64,000 nucleotides of DNA from JAPORY01 sp965215385 (GTDB lineage Bacteria > Pseudomonadota > Alphaproteobacteria > Rhodobacterales > Rhodobacteraceae), in assembly GCA_965215385.1 (NCBI GenBank), contig OZ244059.1, forward strand, positions 310,001 through 374,000. Reading direction: 5' to 3'. Below, piece by piece: positions 28,243 to 38,356 of the stretch (position 1 is its first letter; every line of letters begins with the position of its first letter). Below the pieces are notes generated by a model. That model was not told where the DNA came from. It saw only the letters and a list, made by a program, of their open reading frames with translations, and searched no databases. The translations under genes were made by a program, and so were the position numbers.

Positions 28243-29496
28243 TCACGAATCCAAACTTTCCTTCGCATCATCAATGGCGATTTCTTGCGCAATCTGAACA
28301 GCTACCGGACTCACAACTGGGGCCATTGTGACATATGCTCCTGAATCTTCGGCCGCAACCGCTGCTCGTTTCGTCGACCGATATACTCCATAAAGTGCAA
28401 TGGCGGTGATTAATACACCCAAGAAGAAAAAATAACCTTCTGGACCAAAAAAATCCATGGCTGAGCCAATAATCAGTGGTCCGGTAATCGCCCCTAAGCC
28501 ATTAAGAAAAATCAACCCACCCGACGCCGAAGCCATATCTTCGAAATCCAGGTAGTCGTTAGCATGAGCCGTAAGCAGCGAATATAATGGGCTAGTTGTT
28601 GAACCAATCAGAAAGGCCGCGACGAGCAATAGCGGAATAAAGCCGCCAAATACGGCCCCAATGATTGCTCCTAACGTGCCGATACAACTGATGATGACAA
28701 TAAGTTTTCGCCGCTCCATGCGATCGGATAACCAGCCAATCGGAAATTGCGTCATAATCGCGCCGACAAAAAAAGCCGAAACCAGACTCGATATTTCCGT
28801 CACTGTCAAGCCTGCTTCAGTTCCATAGACCGGTGCCATGCCAAACTGCGCTGCGAATACCCCGCCGAGTAACAACATGCCAACACAACTAAGCGGCGCT
28901 TGCACAAAAAGGGCTCTTAAACTCATCGGCTTGGTTGCTTCGAAAGCCGGCGACGGCGAAATTGACAGAAGGATCGGCGTTATCGCGACCGATACCAGTA
29001 TACAGGGAATGACGAACAAAACAAAACCGGAAGGATCGGCGGTTAATATCAACCCCTGCGCGATGACAATACCACTCGTTTGTACAATCATATAGAGAGA
29101 TAGTGCTTGTCCGCGGGTGGCATTGCTCGTGGCATTGTTTAACCAACTCTCGGCCGTCACATAAACGCCTGAGAAGCAAAAACCGATGACAACGCGAGCC
29201 ATCGTCCAAGCCAACGGGTCGACGACCGTCGGATAAAAGACCATGATTGCCGAAATAAAAGACGCAAGGGCCGCAAAAACCCGCACATGCCCCACGCGTC
29301 GTATCATTAAAGGCGCAATGCGACTACCACCGAGGAAACCGACAAAATAAGAAGAAACAATGATCGACAGTTGTATGGTTGAAAAATTCTCGAGATCGCC
29401 ACGGATGCCCAGCAGCGTTCCCTGCATCCCGTTGCCAATCATCAAGAGGCCCATGCCCAACAGCAAAGCCCACGATGCTTTCAATACCTGAAACAC
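28243..29496 (-). CDS. YcaD-like MFS transporter
   Basis: Major facilitator superfamily carrier, 417 residues, with 12 predicted membrane segments. It matches the YcaD-like group: MLMIGNGMQG-type first helix (residues about 16-27), SYFVGFLGGSRIAPLMIRRVG for loop 2–3, TAESWLNNATSNATRGQALS after helix 4, and FPIGWLSDRMERRKLI for loop 8–9. Substrate unknown. Start is a GTG with GAGG upstream; it is about 100 bases downstream of queA on the same strand and could be read with it. Confidence 0.85.
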   Translation of the reverse strand: MFQVLKASWALLLGMGLLMIGNGMQGTLLGIRGDLENFSTIQLSIIVSSYFVGFLGGSRIAPLMIRRVGHVRVFAALASFISAIMVFYPTVVDPLAWTMARVVIGFCFSGVYVTAESWLNNATSNATRGQALSLYMIVQTSGIVIAQGLILTADPSGFVLFVIPCILVSVAITPILLSISPSPAFEATKPMSLRALFVQAPLSCVGMLLLGGVFAAQFGMAPVYGTEAGLTVTEISSLVSAFFVGAIMTQFPIGWLSDRMERRKLIVIISCIGTLGAIIGAVFGGFIPLLLVAAFLIGSTTSPLYSLLTAHANDYLDFEDMASASGGLIFLNGLGAITGPLIIGSAMDFFGPEGYFFFLGVLITAIALYGVYRSTKRAAVAAEDSGAYVTMAPVVSPVAVQIAQEIAIDDAKESLDS

Positions 29497-29599
29497 GGCA
29501 GTTGCGCCTCTTCACTTAATCCTTAGCCGTGTCATCTAGAGAACGCAAAAGGGTCAGTTCGCAACCAGAAACGACATTTCTGATGACGTTTTTTGATCT

Positions 29600-30655
29600 T
29601 TACAGATCATTTGGGCAAAGCAGGGAGCTATCGCCATAGGAATAGAAACGATAGCCGCGATTGATCGCCTGTTTGTATATGTCGAACAGGCGCTGTCGGC
29701 CCATCAAGGCGCAAACCAGAACGATCAAACTTGATTGTGGCAGATGAAAGTTCGTCATCAAGGCGTCAGCGACCCGAAACCTAAAACCCGGAGCAATAAA
29801 AATGTCGGTCATGCCGCTCCACGGGCGGACGGTACCATCACGGCCGACGGTCTCAATTAATCGCAGCACCGTTGTTCCTACCGGAATAACGCGCTTTCCG
29901 GCAGACTTCGTTTGCTTGATCTCTGACGCCGCTTGCTCGGAAACATGCCCCCACTCCGAGTACATCTTGCCATTGCCGACTTGTTGCGCGGCGAGCGGCA
30001 GGAAGGTGCCAGCACCAACATGCAAAGTAACGAAGGATATCTCGATGCCGTGTTCGCCCAAATTCGCGAGCAACTCTTCATCAAAATGCAGAGACGCGGT
30101 CGGTGCCGCGACAGCACCAGAACGGCGCGCGAATACTGATTGATAATCAAGCAAATCTTGTTGATCAACTTGCCGACGCGACTGAATGTATGGTGGTAAT
30201 GGCATCATGCCGCAGTCGCGGAGCATGGAATCAAAATCTCTACCCGCGTAACTGAGTTCGAGCAATGCTTGACCCGCGGCAACTTCCTTGACCTTCGCGC
30301 TGTAGTCCGAAGCAAAGTAAATCGACTCCCCCGCTTTGATCTTTCTTAGCGGCTTCACTAATGCGACCCAGTCGCGCTCGCCCTGCTGTTCAATAAGGGT
30401 GACTTCAATCTTTGCCTGCGTTGTTTCGGTCGCCGCTGCTCGTGTGCGACGACCGATCATCCGTGTTGGAAGTACCCGCGTATCATTCAATATTAATCGA
30501 TCACCGGGATTTAAGAGCTTGGGGAGATCGGCAACCCGCGAGTCGACCACTCGCTGGCCGTCGGCTACCAATAAGCGAGCCGCCGATCTTGGCTTGACTG
30601 GTCGCGTGGCAATTAGCTCGGACGGCAGATCAAAATCGAACTCTTTGAGGTTCAT
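29600..30655 (-). CDS. queA: tRNA preQ1(34) S-adenosylmethionine ribosyltransferase-isomerase
   Basis: Moves the ribosyl part of AdoMet onto preQ1 in tRNA anticodons to give epoxyqueuosine; 351 residues, the normal size. It begins FDFDLPSELIATRPV, contains GDRLILNDTRVLPTRMIG, the PPYIQSR block, VGAGTFLPL and ends LMTNFHLPQSSLIVLVCALMG followed by YRFYSYGDSSLL, all QueA signatures. The usual partner tgt is not adjacent. Located 78 bases after the DUF3971 gene on the same strand. Confidence 0.96.
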   Translation of the reverse strand: MNLKEFDFDLPSELIATRPVKPRSAARLLVADGQRVVDSRVADLPKLLNPGDRLILNDTRVLPTRMIGRRTRAAATETTQAKIEVTLIEQQGERDWVALVKPLRKIKAGESIYFASDYSAKVKEVAAGQALLELSYAGRDFDSMLRDCGMMPLPPYIQSRRQVDQQDLLDYQSVFARRSGAVAAPTASLHFDEELLANLGEHGIEISFVTLHVGAGTFLPLAAQQVGNGKMYSEWGHVSEQAASEIKQTKSAGKRVIPVGTTVLRLIETVGRDGTVRPWSGMTDIFIAPGFRFRVADALMTNFHLPQSSLIVLVCALMGRQRLFDIYKQAINRGYRFYSYGDSSLLCPNDL

Positions 30656-30733
30656 TGGCGTTTAATGTCGTCGTTCGCGCCAACTAAATTGGCCTGACTT
30701 CAGTGTTCGTGCGTGCCCGGTTGGGATTAGAGT

Positions 30734-33700
30734 TCATTTATTGTTCTCGGGTTGTGCCGTTGGCGCGCCGACACGAAATAGCTCTCGCAAAAAACCGGGT
30801 GCTAAACCCGACAGGATATTCACTGCAACCTGCGGCGAGTTTGGATCCCCGGTAAGCCGATAATTGAAGCCGAAAAGACCTTCCCCTTGCCGTGGCGAAA
30901 ACAAGCCGCCCACTTGGTTGATCATATAGAGCGGCGAAATCACGCCTTCGACATCCATGACGTTCTTGGCTTGCGAGACTGCGCCACTCATCGTGAATCC
31001 AAGAGAGGGTCCCGTCGCTTGACCATCAATGAAGGTTACTTTTTCCGAATCGATTCGAAATTTACTTTCGACACGACCGAAATAGATGCCCTGCCCAGTC
31101 AATTCGTTAAGCAAACCAACCACTGAGATGACGTTCAAAAGAGCGGCGATGGCGGGAACATCTCGCACGAATGTATTGCGCATCGAAATAGTGCCTTCGA
31201 CTTCTTGCGGACGATCAGTTGTTCGTATCTCTAGACGAAGTTCCCCTTGATGCACCTGTTGCAGTAAATTCGCATCGCGAAGGCTGGCCCCAGCATCGTC
31301 TGAGGTGACAACAAGGCGCACTTGTTCGTTTTGGCTCACAATCTCACTGCTGACCGGCGTCCCGCCATTGACGCGTCCGCTCAAAGTACCGTTTGTACCG
31401 TTTACACCACCGCCGGTGTTGATCTGTCCACGAACATCAGTCAGCGAAATCTGCGGAGTTATCTGAAGCTCGTCAAGGCCGGTGACGATTATCTCGACCC
31501 CAGACGCAACGGTTTGCCCCAGCCGTGAGGAGTCGATGGGTGCCTCTCGCAAATTCAGCTTTCCCGAAAGGAACCGTATTCTTGCCGGCACAATCGCCTC
31601 AATTGCCACCGCCGCATCCAGCCAATCCCCAATGCGTATCTTCTCAAGTTGTATGTCCAACCCGGTTTCCTCTCCGCCGGTTTGGAATGTTCCCGTAACC
31701 GTCAAATTTGGTGCCATCACTGCGAGATCACCGCTGATCACTGGTTGCTCAAATGAAACCTCCAGTGCCAGTTCGGCTGCATCTTCGATTGGCTTACGCC
31801 ACTTTAGTGCTGGGGCGTCGACGCTAAGCCCGACCAGATCAGAATTCAAAGTGAGGCGCGGTGGCTGATTTGGCACAAGAGAAACCCGTACTTCGGCTTT
31901 CGCCTCTCCGGCAATTGAAGTGCTTCCAGTACTGAGGCCCGCCGCTTGAATGGTCGCTTCATTCAGAGCAACGCTGCCCTTGACGGAACTCCCCGCTTCA
32001 GGCCTACCGATTGGCTTCGTCCACTCACCGCTGATCGGAATATCGGAAATTCTCGCGTCGCCGCTAATTTGCACTTGACGCTGGTTGGCGGTCACCGTGA
32101 GTTGTTGAGCAGCAAACCGTTGCTCGACAACAAGCGAGTCGCTGACGACGTCCGTCACCTGCGCCCGAATATCAAATGACAAGTCGCTGAGGGTAATTTG
32201 CTGTTGCAACGGCAATTGTACCAGACCCTCAAAACTGCCGGTACCGCTGATTGACGTTGGTAGCAGATCGGTTCCTTTGAGCACTTCCAATGGTTTTCGA
32301 TTGAGTAATGTCAAAACGCTGGTTAGCGAACCGTTGCCGCGCAAATCGACTTCAGCGCGGGTGTCTCTTCCCATTGCAGTGTCAATAACGATAAACGACG
32401 TCCCACCGACGTCGATTACACCACCGTCGTCAGTGCGAACGTACCCGGCGTTAGCGGTTACGCTGAAGCGATTATTATAAAAACTTGCCTGCCCGCTCGC
32501 CCGAAGTAGCGGGGGCATTGATTTCATATAGTGAATTTCGGCATCGGAATAATTGAAGAAAAAGTGCACTTGCGACGGCCGCTCCCCTAACTTTCGGAAG
32601 GTGAAATTCGACTCATCAAGGTGCCCATGGGTCAAATTACGATTGACCCAATTGCGAACATTAACGACTGCCTGTTGCGGCCAAATTTTCTTCAAATTTC
32701 CGACGGAGATTGTATCAACCGACGCATCAAGAGCGATCTCAAGACCATTCGTCGTATCGGTGACATGGCCGGTAGCTGAAAATGCGGTTTCCCCTAACAT
32801 GATTGTCAATTGGCCTAATTCGACCCGTAATGGCGCGAATGTCATGCGAACATCAGCGACCCCTCGCGTGAGCGTGACTGGCTCTTGGGAAATTTCTGGC
32901 GAATTGATCTCAGCCTGTTGCAGAAAAAGCTGCCCCAGCAAGCTCAAACTGTCAGTTCCCAGCGCATTTTCCAAGAACAAATCACCCACAAGCGTAGTCG
33001 TTAGAAGTGATGAATCAATCGAAATTCGTGAAATATGAATCGCTTGCGCTGCTGGATTAAAATCGATAACGGCCTCGGCTTGACGAAGCTCAACGGGCTG
33101 GTCGGAGTTTTGAAATCGAAATTGGCCAGCACTCATCGCCAGCGTGGAGTTAACGGCGCTAATTTCGCCAGTCGCGTTAATTTGCCCCCTTACCTCCGCC
33201 GCCAACAAAGTATCGAACTGGTTTAACCAAGCCAACTGACCATCAAGGCCGGCGAGATCACTAGCGGCGATATCGCGCAGGGAAACTACAAACTCTGACG
33301 CACCATCACTTGTTGCCGAAGAAACATCGACCGCAACAGTTGCCGCCTGCCCCATTGGCAATTGAACATCAAATTCTCCAACGACAGTCCATTCTTGAAT
33401 AGATCGAGTCAATGCCACAGAGCCCGAGTTAATCTCCCATTTTTGCTCAAAGTCTTCGCTGTGATAAAGAATTCGGGCGTTCTCCAGAGAAATTTTTTGC
33501 AGCGAAGATAAATCATCAATTTTGAGGAGGCGCTCGAACTCCAACCACTGCGTACCCGCGTTGAATCCAAGCAGCGATTCGGAGTCAGCAAAATCGAATA
33601 AACTTGATCGGTCACGTGATCTTGTTTGTGGTATTGCGACTTGCAGCCCCCGCAGCTTGACTTCGCTCGGTTGAATAACGGACGAAAGGAGAGGAAGAAA

Positions 33701-34048
33701 AGCTACCTTCGCGCTCAGTTCCGCTAGCGACAAGTCTGCAAGAGAATCACTTGCTATATCGACGCTGGTTAGCGAGATCGCTAAGTCCCACTCTGGTGCA
33801 AGAGCAAGTTTGGCTTCAGCAATGTGCACTTCGGCGGTGCCGATTGAGTTTGCAACTGCTTGTTCGAGCCGTTCTCTTATCGGCTTCGGAAGAGCGACCG
33901 TCTCGCCAGACTGGGCGGCATAGTAAGCGACACTCAGGCCAAATGCGAGCATCACCAAAAGCGCGACTGCGCCGTACTTCAAAACTCTAGTTGTCACCGA
34001 TCCTATGCGACCATCGAGGCGGTGTTTTTTGTTGCGAGGTTTTTCCAA
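30734..34048 (-). CDS. DUF3971/AsmA-like envelope protein
   Basis: Very large single-span protein of about 1104 residues. After a basic N-terminus one membrane segment (about residues 25-50) anchors it, and the rest is periplasmic with long beta-strand repeats typical of the AsmA/TamB/YhdP group, including a DUF3971 region in the middle and an AsmA-like C-terminus (GRVESKFRIDSEKVTFIDG, YRLTGDPNSPQVAVN). Relatives such as YhdP carry phospholipids between membranes, so a lipid-transport role is inferred. The TTG at 34048, 8 bases after GAGGA, is preferred to the TTG at 34060. Upstream of queA in the same direction. Confidence 0.85.
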   Translation of the reverse strand: MEKPRNKKHRLDGRIGSVTTRVLKYGAVALLVMLAFGLSVAYYAAQSGETVALPKPIRERLEQAVANSIGTAEVHIAEAKLALAPEWDLAISLTSVDIASDSLADLSLAELSAKVAFLPLLSSVIQPSEVKLRGLQVAIPQTRSRDRSSLFDFADSESLLGFNAGTQWLEFERLLKIDDLSSLQKISLENARILYHSEDFEQKWEINSGSVALTRSIQEWTVVGEFDVQLPMGQAATVAVDVSSATSDGASEFVVSLRDIAASDLAGLDGQLAWLNQFDTLLAAEVRGQINATGEISAVNSTLAMSAGQFRFQNSDQPVELRQAEAVIDFNPAAQAIHISRISIDSSLLTTTLVGDLFLENALGTDSLSLLGQLFLQQAEINSPEISQEPVTLTRGVADVRMTFAPLRVELGQLTIMLGETAFSATGHVTDTTNGLEIALDASVDTISVGNLKKIWPQQAVVNVRNWVNRNLTHGHLDESNFTFRKLGERPSQVHFFFNYSDAEIHYMKSMPPLLRASGQASFYNNRFSVTANAGYVRTDDGGVIDVGGTSFIVIDTAMGRDTRAEVDLRGNGSLTSVLTLLNRKPLEVLKGTDLLPTSISGTGSFEGLVQLPLQQQITLSDLSFDIRAQVTDVVSDSLVVEQRFAAQQLTVTANQRQVQISGDARISDIPISGEWTKPIGRPEAGSSVKGSVALNEATIQAAGLSTGSTSIAGEAKAEVRVSLVPNQPPRLTLNSDLVGLSVDAPALKWRKPIEDAAELALEVSFEQPVISGDLAVMAPNLTVTGTFQTGGEETGLDIQLEKIRIGDWLDAAVAIEAIVPARIRFLSGKLNLREAPIDSSRLGQTVASGVEIIVTGLDELQITPQISLTDVRGQINTGGGVNGTNGTLSGRVNGGTPVSSEIVSQNEQVRLVVTSDDAGASLRDANLLQQVHQGELRLEIRTTDRPQEVEGTISMRNTFVRDVPAIAALLNVISVVGLLNELTGQGIYFGRVESKFRIDSEKVTFIDGQATGPSLGFTMSGAVSQAKNVMDVEGVISPLYMINQVGGLFSPRQGEGLFGFNYRLTGDPNSPQVAVNILSGLAPGFLRELFRVGAPTAQPENNK

Positions 34049-34060
34049 GTGTATCCTCAA

Positions 34061-34462
34061 GAAACGCGACTATTCGTCCGCCAAACTCACATCAATTCCG
34101 CGCCAAAAATCTATCAATCTTCGACCGCCTTATCCGATCCGCGTTTGCGAAGAGAACTCTTCGGAAGGGGCAAGCAGCCTTCGGCGCGATTTCGGCACGA
34201 GGCACGGAGTCAGGAGTTTGCAGTCATTGGTCAATTAATTTTTTCTCTGCCGATTTTCATCCTTGCTACGGCCGTCACCTTTCCACATCGTGACGAAATC
34301 TGGCAATACTTGCTGTCTGACAGTGTAATCAATCGTCCGTGACTGGATTTGTGCTCACCGCATACACTGTCAAGCATCCGTCGGTTTGAGAGAATTCAAT
34401 CTTCGGCATGACTTAAACCCAAATGACATGACAGGAAACTCGCCGTCGTCGACCGTCGCTAA
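34061..34462. other. intergenic stretch upstream of the DUF3971 gene
   Basis: About 400 bases with no frame of protein-like composition. Must contain the minus-strand promoter of the DUF3971 gene; no consensus hexamers stand out. Confidence 0.4.
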
Positions 34463-34777
34463 GATGCCGACAACAATATCGCTCTTGTCGCAGCGACGCT
34501 GAACTATATTGTTCCGAATTGGTATGCAATTTACAATCAGTTCTCGCTTGGTACCGAGGTGCTGGGCAGCAGTGCTTGTTTGCTTGTCATTCAGTCACGC
34601 AACGAATATAAGAACAGAACTTGGTCGAGGGTTTTCCATCTTCAGGAGCTAGGCGACCTAGAATTGAAGATCTTCCGTCGTAGCGTCGCTACCCTCGACT
34701 ACCGAATGCTCCATTTGGAAAATTCAGGGTTCCAAATTGCCAGCAGTGCGTATGTGTTCGACAAACTTAGCAAGTGA
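34463..34777 (+). pseudogene. unidentified gene remnant, 105 open codons
   Basis: An open frame of 105 codons begins right after a stop codon and has no ATG; the first usable start is a GTG at 34559, which would remove a third of it. Composition is strongly protein-like, with TLNYIVPNWYAIYNQFSLGT, a Cys-Leu-Leu stretch, VFHLQELGDLELKIFRRSVA and FQIASSAYVFDKLSK before the stop. It looks like the 3' end of a gene whose 5' part is lost. I do not recognise the family. Confidence 0.4.
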
Positions 34778-34914
34778 ATACCACAACACTTGTTTCGACC
34801 AAGTTCGCATAGAAATACCATTTTTTGTGTTCTGAAACCATAAAAGGGGGTTGCAAGAGGTTAAACCTCAATTTATAGATTGTCCGTGATTCTCAACTCA
34901 AAACAAATTGACTA

Positions 34915-36249
34915 TTGCCTGCTCGTTTTATTGCCAAACTTGATCATCTGCTTGGTCGACGTTTTCCAGAGCGTCGGGTCTTTTTGAAGTCAGATGATGA
35001 TACTCGCTTTGTTCGACTTAGACCGAGTTTACAACTCGTTGCGCTCACGACGGGTGCCGGCGTTGTCGCTTGGACAATTTTCGCAACCGCTGTTCTTCTG
35101 ATGGATGCCATCAGCGCTGGCAATTTAAGAGAGCGCACAATCCGTGACCATCAAACATATGAAGAGCGTTTGACGGTCATTGCCGAAGAACGGGATGCTA
35201 AAATTCGCGAAGCAATTGCTGCCCAGAGCCGCTTTAATTCCGCTCTCGACCATATTTCCTTAATGCAATCACAGCTTCTCGCCTTGGAATCCCGCCAGCG
35301 AGAACTTGAAGCGGGAATAGACGTAATTCAATCGACCCTACGCCGTGAAATCAAGGCCCATCAAAACGCGAGAGACACAATCGCGTCACTCCAAGACTCT
35401 ACGGTCACCTCGCCGATAACCAGATCGCAACCGAACGCTCAGACAACAGTCGGAGAGATCTTATCATCGGCGTTGACCAAAACCGCAAGCGAGCGAGATC
35501 GCAGTGCCAAAAAAGCGATGGCGGCAAACAGTCGCGCTGATGAATTAGAATTTGATCTGACGCTATCCCAAGAAAAGAATAATCAAATCCTTCGACAGAT
35601 TGAGGAGGCCGTTACGATCACGCTCGTGCCTTTAGAAAAGATGTTCCTCAACGCTGGCCTTGAGCCTGACCGAATTATCGAACTTGTCCGCCGCGGCTAC
35701 TCGGGAAAAGGTGGTCCGCTGGTTAGTGACATTACACCAGTTTTAGGTGAAGATGGACAGTTACTGAGTCCGCGAAATACTGACCTGCTAGCACAAATTG
35801 ATCGACTCAATCTGTTTGCGATTGCCTCAACTTTGGTGCCTTTTGCCATGCCCGTGAAAGGTGTCTTTCGCCACACATCGGGCTTCGGTTTTCGCCGCGA
35901 TCCCAAGACTGGTCGGCGCCGAATGCACAACGGTATTGACTTGGCGGCAGCGTATGGCAGCGATATACTTGCGACCGCCGACGGGGTCGTGACTGCGGTC
36001 GGCTGGCGAAGTGGTTTTGGAAAACTTGTTCGCATTCGCCATGACTTTGGGATAGAAACGCTCTACGCACATAATTCAAATATTTTGGTAAAAAAGGGGC
36101 AAAAGGTCTCGCGTGGAGATCATATTGCTGATATGGGAAATACTGGGCGGTCTACTGGCACCCATCTTCACTACGAAATCCGCGTCGGTGGCAAACCGAT
36201 TAACCCGATGACATATATCAAGGCTGCTAATGATGTTTTCAAAAAATAA
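34915..36249 (+). CDS. M23 (LytM) peptidase with coiled coil, DUF5930 type
   Basis: Envelope peptidase or division factor of 444 residues. An N-terminal cytoplasmic part (RRVFLKSDDDTRFVRLRPSL) precedes one membrane segment near residues 40-65, then a long coiled coil (about 70-180), then the C-terminal LytM domain. Zinc ligands are visible: H338/D342 in MHNGID and H419 (HLH motif 417-419) in THLHYEIR; the remaining histidine is in ETLYAHNS. With all ligands in place it should be an active peptidoglycan endopeptidase. The N-terminal arrangement is that of the Rhodobacterales DUF5930–M23 proteins. The TTG start has no strong ribosome site. The last 20 bases overlap the bactofilin gene. Confidence 0.88.
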   Translation: MPARFIAKLDHLLGRRFPERRVFLKSDDDTRFVRLRPSLQLVALTTGAGVVAWTIFATAVLLMDAISAGNLRERTIRDHQTYEERLTVIAEERDAKIREAIAAQSRFNSALDHISLMQSQLLALESRQRELEAGIDVIQSTLRREIKAHQNARDTIASLQDSTVTSPITRSQPNAQTTVGEILSSALTKTASERDRSAKKAMAANSRADELEFDLTLSQEKNNQILRQIEEAVTITLVPLEKMFLNAGLEPDRIIELVRRGYSGKGGPLVSDITPVLGEDGQLLSPRNTDLLAQIDRLNLFAIASTLVPFAMPVKGVFRHTSGFGFRRDPKTGRRRMHNGIDLAAAYGSDILATADGVVTAVGWRSGFGKLVRIRHDFGIETLYAHNSNILVKKGQKVSRGDHIADMGNTGRSTGTHLHYEIRVGGKPINPMTYIKAANDVFKK

Positions 36250-36808
36250 ACCAAATGAGCCACGAAACGAGGTCCCAACGTCTCCCTCTCAAATGGCTGG
36301 ATCAATGCCGTCGACGCCGGCGGCGACCCAATCAACACCCCAGACGGCACCCAAACCGAAACCGCCAGCGTCGACGCTCTCTTCGGATCTCCATTTTACC
36401 GGCGACTTGGTATCAACGGGCGATATTCAAATTGAAGGTAAAATCGAAGGGGATGTTCGCGGCCACCAATTGACGGTAGGCGAGAACGCGATAATCAAGG
36501 GTGAAATTATCGGCGACGATGTGGTCATCAATGGTCGCATTACCGGCAGTGTTAGAGGCCTGAAAGTGCGCTTGAGTTCGACGGCGAAAGTTGAGGGCGA
36601 TATCATTCACAAAATTATTGCAATTGAGAGTGGTGCCCAGTTTGACGGTTCTGTTACGCGACAAGACGATCCTTTAAACTCTGGCAAGCTGCAAAATAGA
36701 CCAACACCCAAGGCAGCCGTGCCAATGCGACCGCCCGCCCCGTCTTCGCCTAACAAGCCGGCAGTCGCTGCAAATTCAGTAAAACAAGAGGCTGCTGCAT
36801 CCGAGTGA
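36230..36808 (+). CDS. bactofilin
   Basis: Cytoskeletal polymer-forming protein of 192 residues. Proline-rich flexible N-terminus (1-52), central right-handed beta-helix of repeating Val/Ile strands (GDIQIEGKIEGDVRGHQLTV, GDDVVINGRITGSVRGLKV, KVEGDIIHKIIAIESGAQFD; residues about 58-145), and a proline-rich tail. Bactofilins form filaments that position cell-wall enzymes. The gene overlaps the M23 peptidase by 20 bases, a linkage well known for bactofilins (for example with LmdC-type peptidases), so the two probably act together at the envelope. Confidence 0.92.
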   Translation: MMFSKNKPNEPRNEVPTSPSQMAGSMPSTPAATQSTPQTAPKPKPPASTLSSDLHFTGDLVSTGDIQIEGKIEGDVRGHQLTVGENAIIKGEIIGDDVVINGRITGSVRGLKVRLSSTAKVEGDIIHKIIAIESGAQFDGSVTRQDDPLNSGKLQNRPTPKAAVPMRPPAPSSPNKPAVAANSVKQEAAASE

Positions 36809-37058
36809 GGGTACCTATATTTTAAACACTTTCGCGGTTAGGCACATCATCAAGGCTAATTTGCCCATTGATTGAATGCCATTGCGAAGTTTAATCAGGT
36901 TTTCATATCGGCAGTATCTCCGCTCTTGCCCTAAGAGGGTCACGTTACTTTACGCGGGTTCCGGCGTTGGCGACACAAAAAGAGAAGTGGCTGAAGCCAG
37001 AAGTTTGAGGCAAAAATAGCCGGTGACCATGTCTGAACGCCTACGAGTGGATTGTGCG
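36809..37058. other. intergenic stretch upstream of the ISAzo13 remnant
   Basis: About 250 bases after bactofilin with no gene; any left end of the element should lie here, but I could not find a clear terminal inverted repeat. Confidence 0.4.
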
Positions 37059-37886
37059 CAAGACAAAATCGTTCAAGGCATTCAAGATCGGTATAAACAC
37101 TATCGCCACACCTCGCTGAGAGGAACCGCAGATTATTGGCGGCAAGTGCGGCACTGGCTTTCGGTCTTGGCGGTATCGCAGCAGTTGCGAAGTGCACGGG
37201 CGTTGCACAGTCAACGAATCGACGGGGCATTCAAGAGCTTAGTTGATCACGACCAACGGCATCCAACGGTCGCGTTCGACGGAAGGGCGGTGGTGCGAAA
37301 TCTGTTACTAAACGACAGTCGGGCCTTCGTGAAACCTTAGAAGCTTTCGTCGCGCCAACCACGCACCGAGCTCCCCGCAGATGCTTTGCTCTAGACCTCA
37401 AAGAGTGGCAAAACGTTGCGTGACGAATAGTCGAAACCGGGGTTTGGCGTTTCGATTCCAACGATCCTGAAAATCCTTGAGGAAGAGGAATACTCGCCGC
37501 AAGTGAATGCCAAAACGCATGCGGGACGGCAGAACCTTGGTCGGGACCAGTAATATCGCCACTACTAATGCCAGAATTAGGGCTATTGCGCAACATAAGC
37601 AGCCGGTTATTTCGGTGGGCACTGAGAAATGTGGGGTTGGTTAGAAACTCCAAGAACTCAAGGCGCGCTTGCCAACTCAAAGGTCTGCTAGACCGCGTCA
37701 GTGTGCATTACTTCGCCGACAAGGAACTTGGCGAAGCCTTCCCCTACAGTGTCTATGATGTAACCCACAACGAAGGATGGTCTCTCTTTTGGCATCCGCT
37801 ATCATACCGCCCTCCTCGCCGTTGAGAGCGTTCGGTGCCGGTGGAACGAATTGGGACCGAAACGCTCTTTTTCAGGATCCCTTTAA
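37059..37886 (+). pseudogene. decayed ISAzo13-family transposase
   Basis: Consecutive plus-strand pieces match the ISAzo13-type transposase in order. From 37059: KIVQGIQDRYKHYRHTSL; from 37136: LAFGLGGIAAVAKCTGVAQS, a TGA, then GRVRRKGGGAKSVTKR; from 37449: SIPTILKILEEEEYSPQVNA; from 37570: HKQPVISVGTEK; from 37694: VHYFADKELGEAFPYSVYDV and THNEGWSLF; from 37791: ALLAVESVRCRWNELGPKR. They correspond to the family's SAVARATGVARSTIRRG, VSVDTKK, DPELGKAIPYGVYD, NEGWVSVG and AVESIRRWW blocks. At least four frame changes or stops separate them, and the C-terminal part (TADGGGSNGYR and beyond) was not found, so the gene is dead. Confidence 0.75.
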
Positions 37887-38356
37887 GTCGGTGCGGTGGG
37901 AAAACAATCGACGACCACGGCAACCCCTCTCAGCGAGAGACCTCGTGATCCGGGTGAGCGTCTGTTCGAGTCGCGTTTTGGGAGCCTACATTGTTGTTGG
38001 TCAAACCATGTCGATCGCATCAAACACTCTTGAGGTCCAAATTTGAGGTATCTGACTAAAAGCATTTCCCAAAAACCTGTTCGATTTACCGAGATCAAGA
38101 GGACGTACTAACGATTACCTCCGCTCCTCGAAAGGCGAAGATAGGGATGGTTGACCTCTTGTCGAAAACCCGCCGGAATTATTTCCGTCACTACGTGGTT
38201 AGATTTTGTACTTTGTGCCAAGTGCCGCTCGGGGCGAGTGTGACTGAGACCGTTCAATTCTCTTGGTTGCGTGCCAACTTATTTCCAGTCCGCGCCTGAC
38301 AACAAAATCGCATAACCGCAACTGTGACCTTTTTCTCAACGCGAAGCGATACACAA
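37887..38356. other. intergenic stretch after the ISAzo13 remnant
   Basis: About 470 bases, probably including the eroded 3' part of the element. No readable gene, no clear inverted repeat. Confidence 0.4.
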
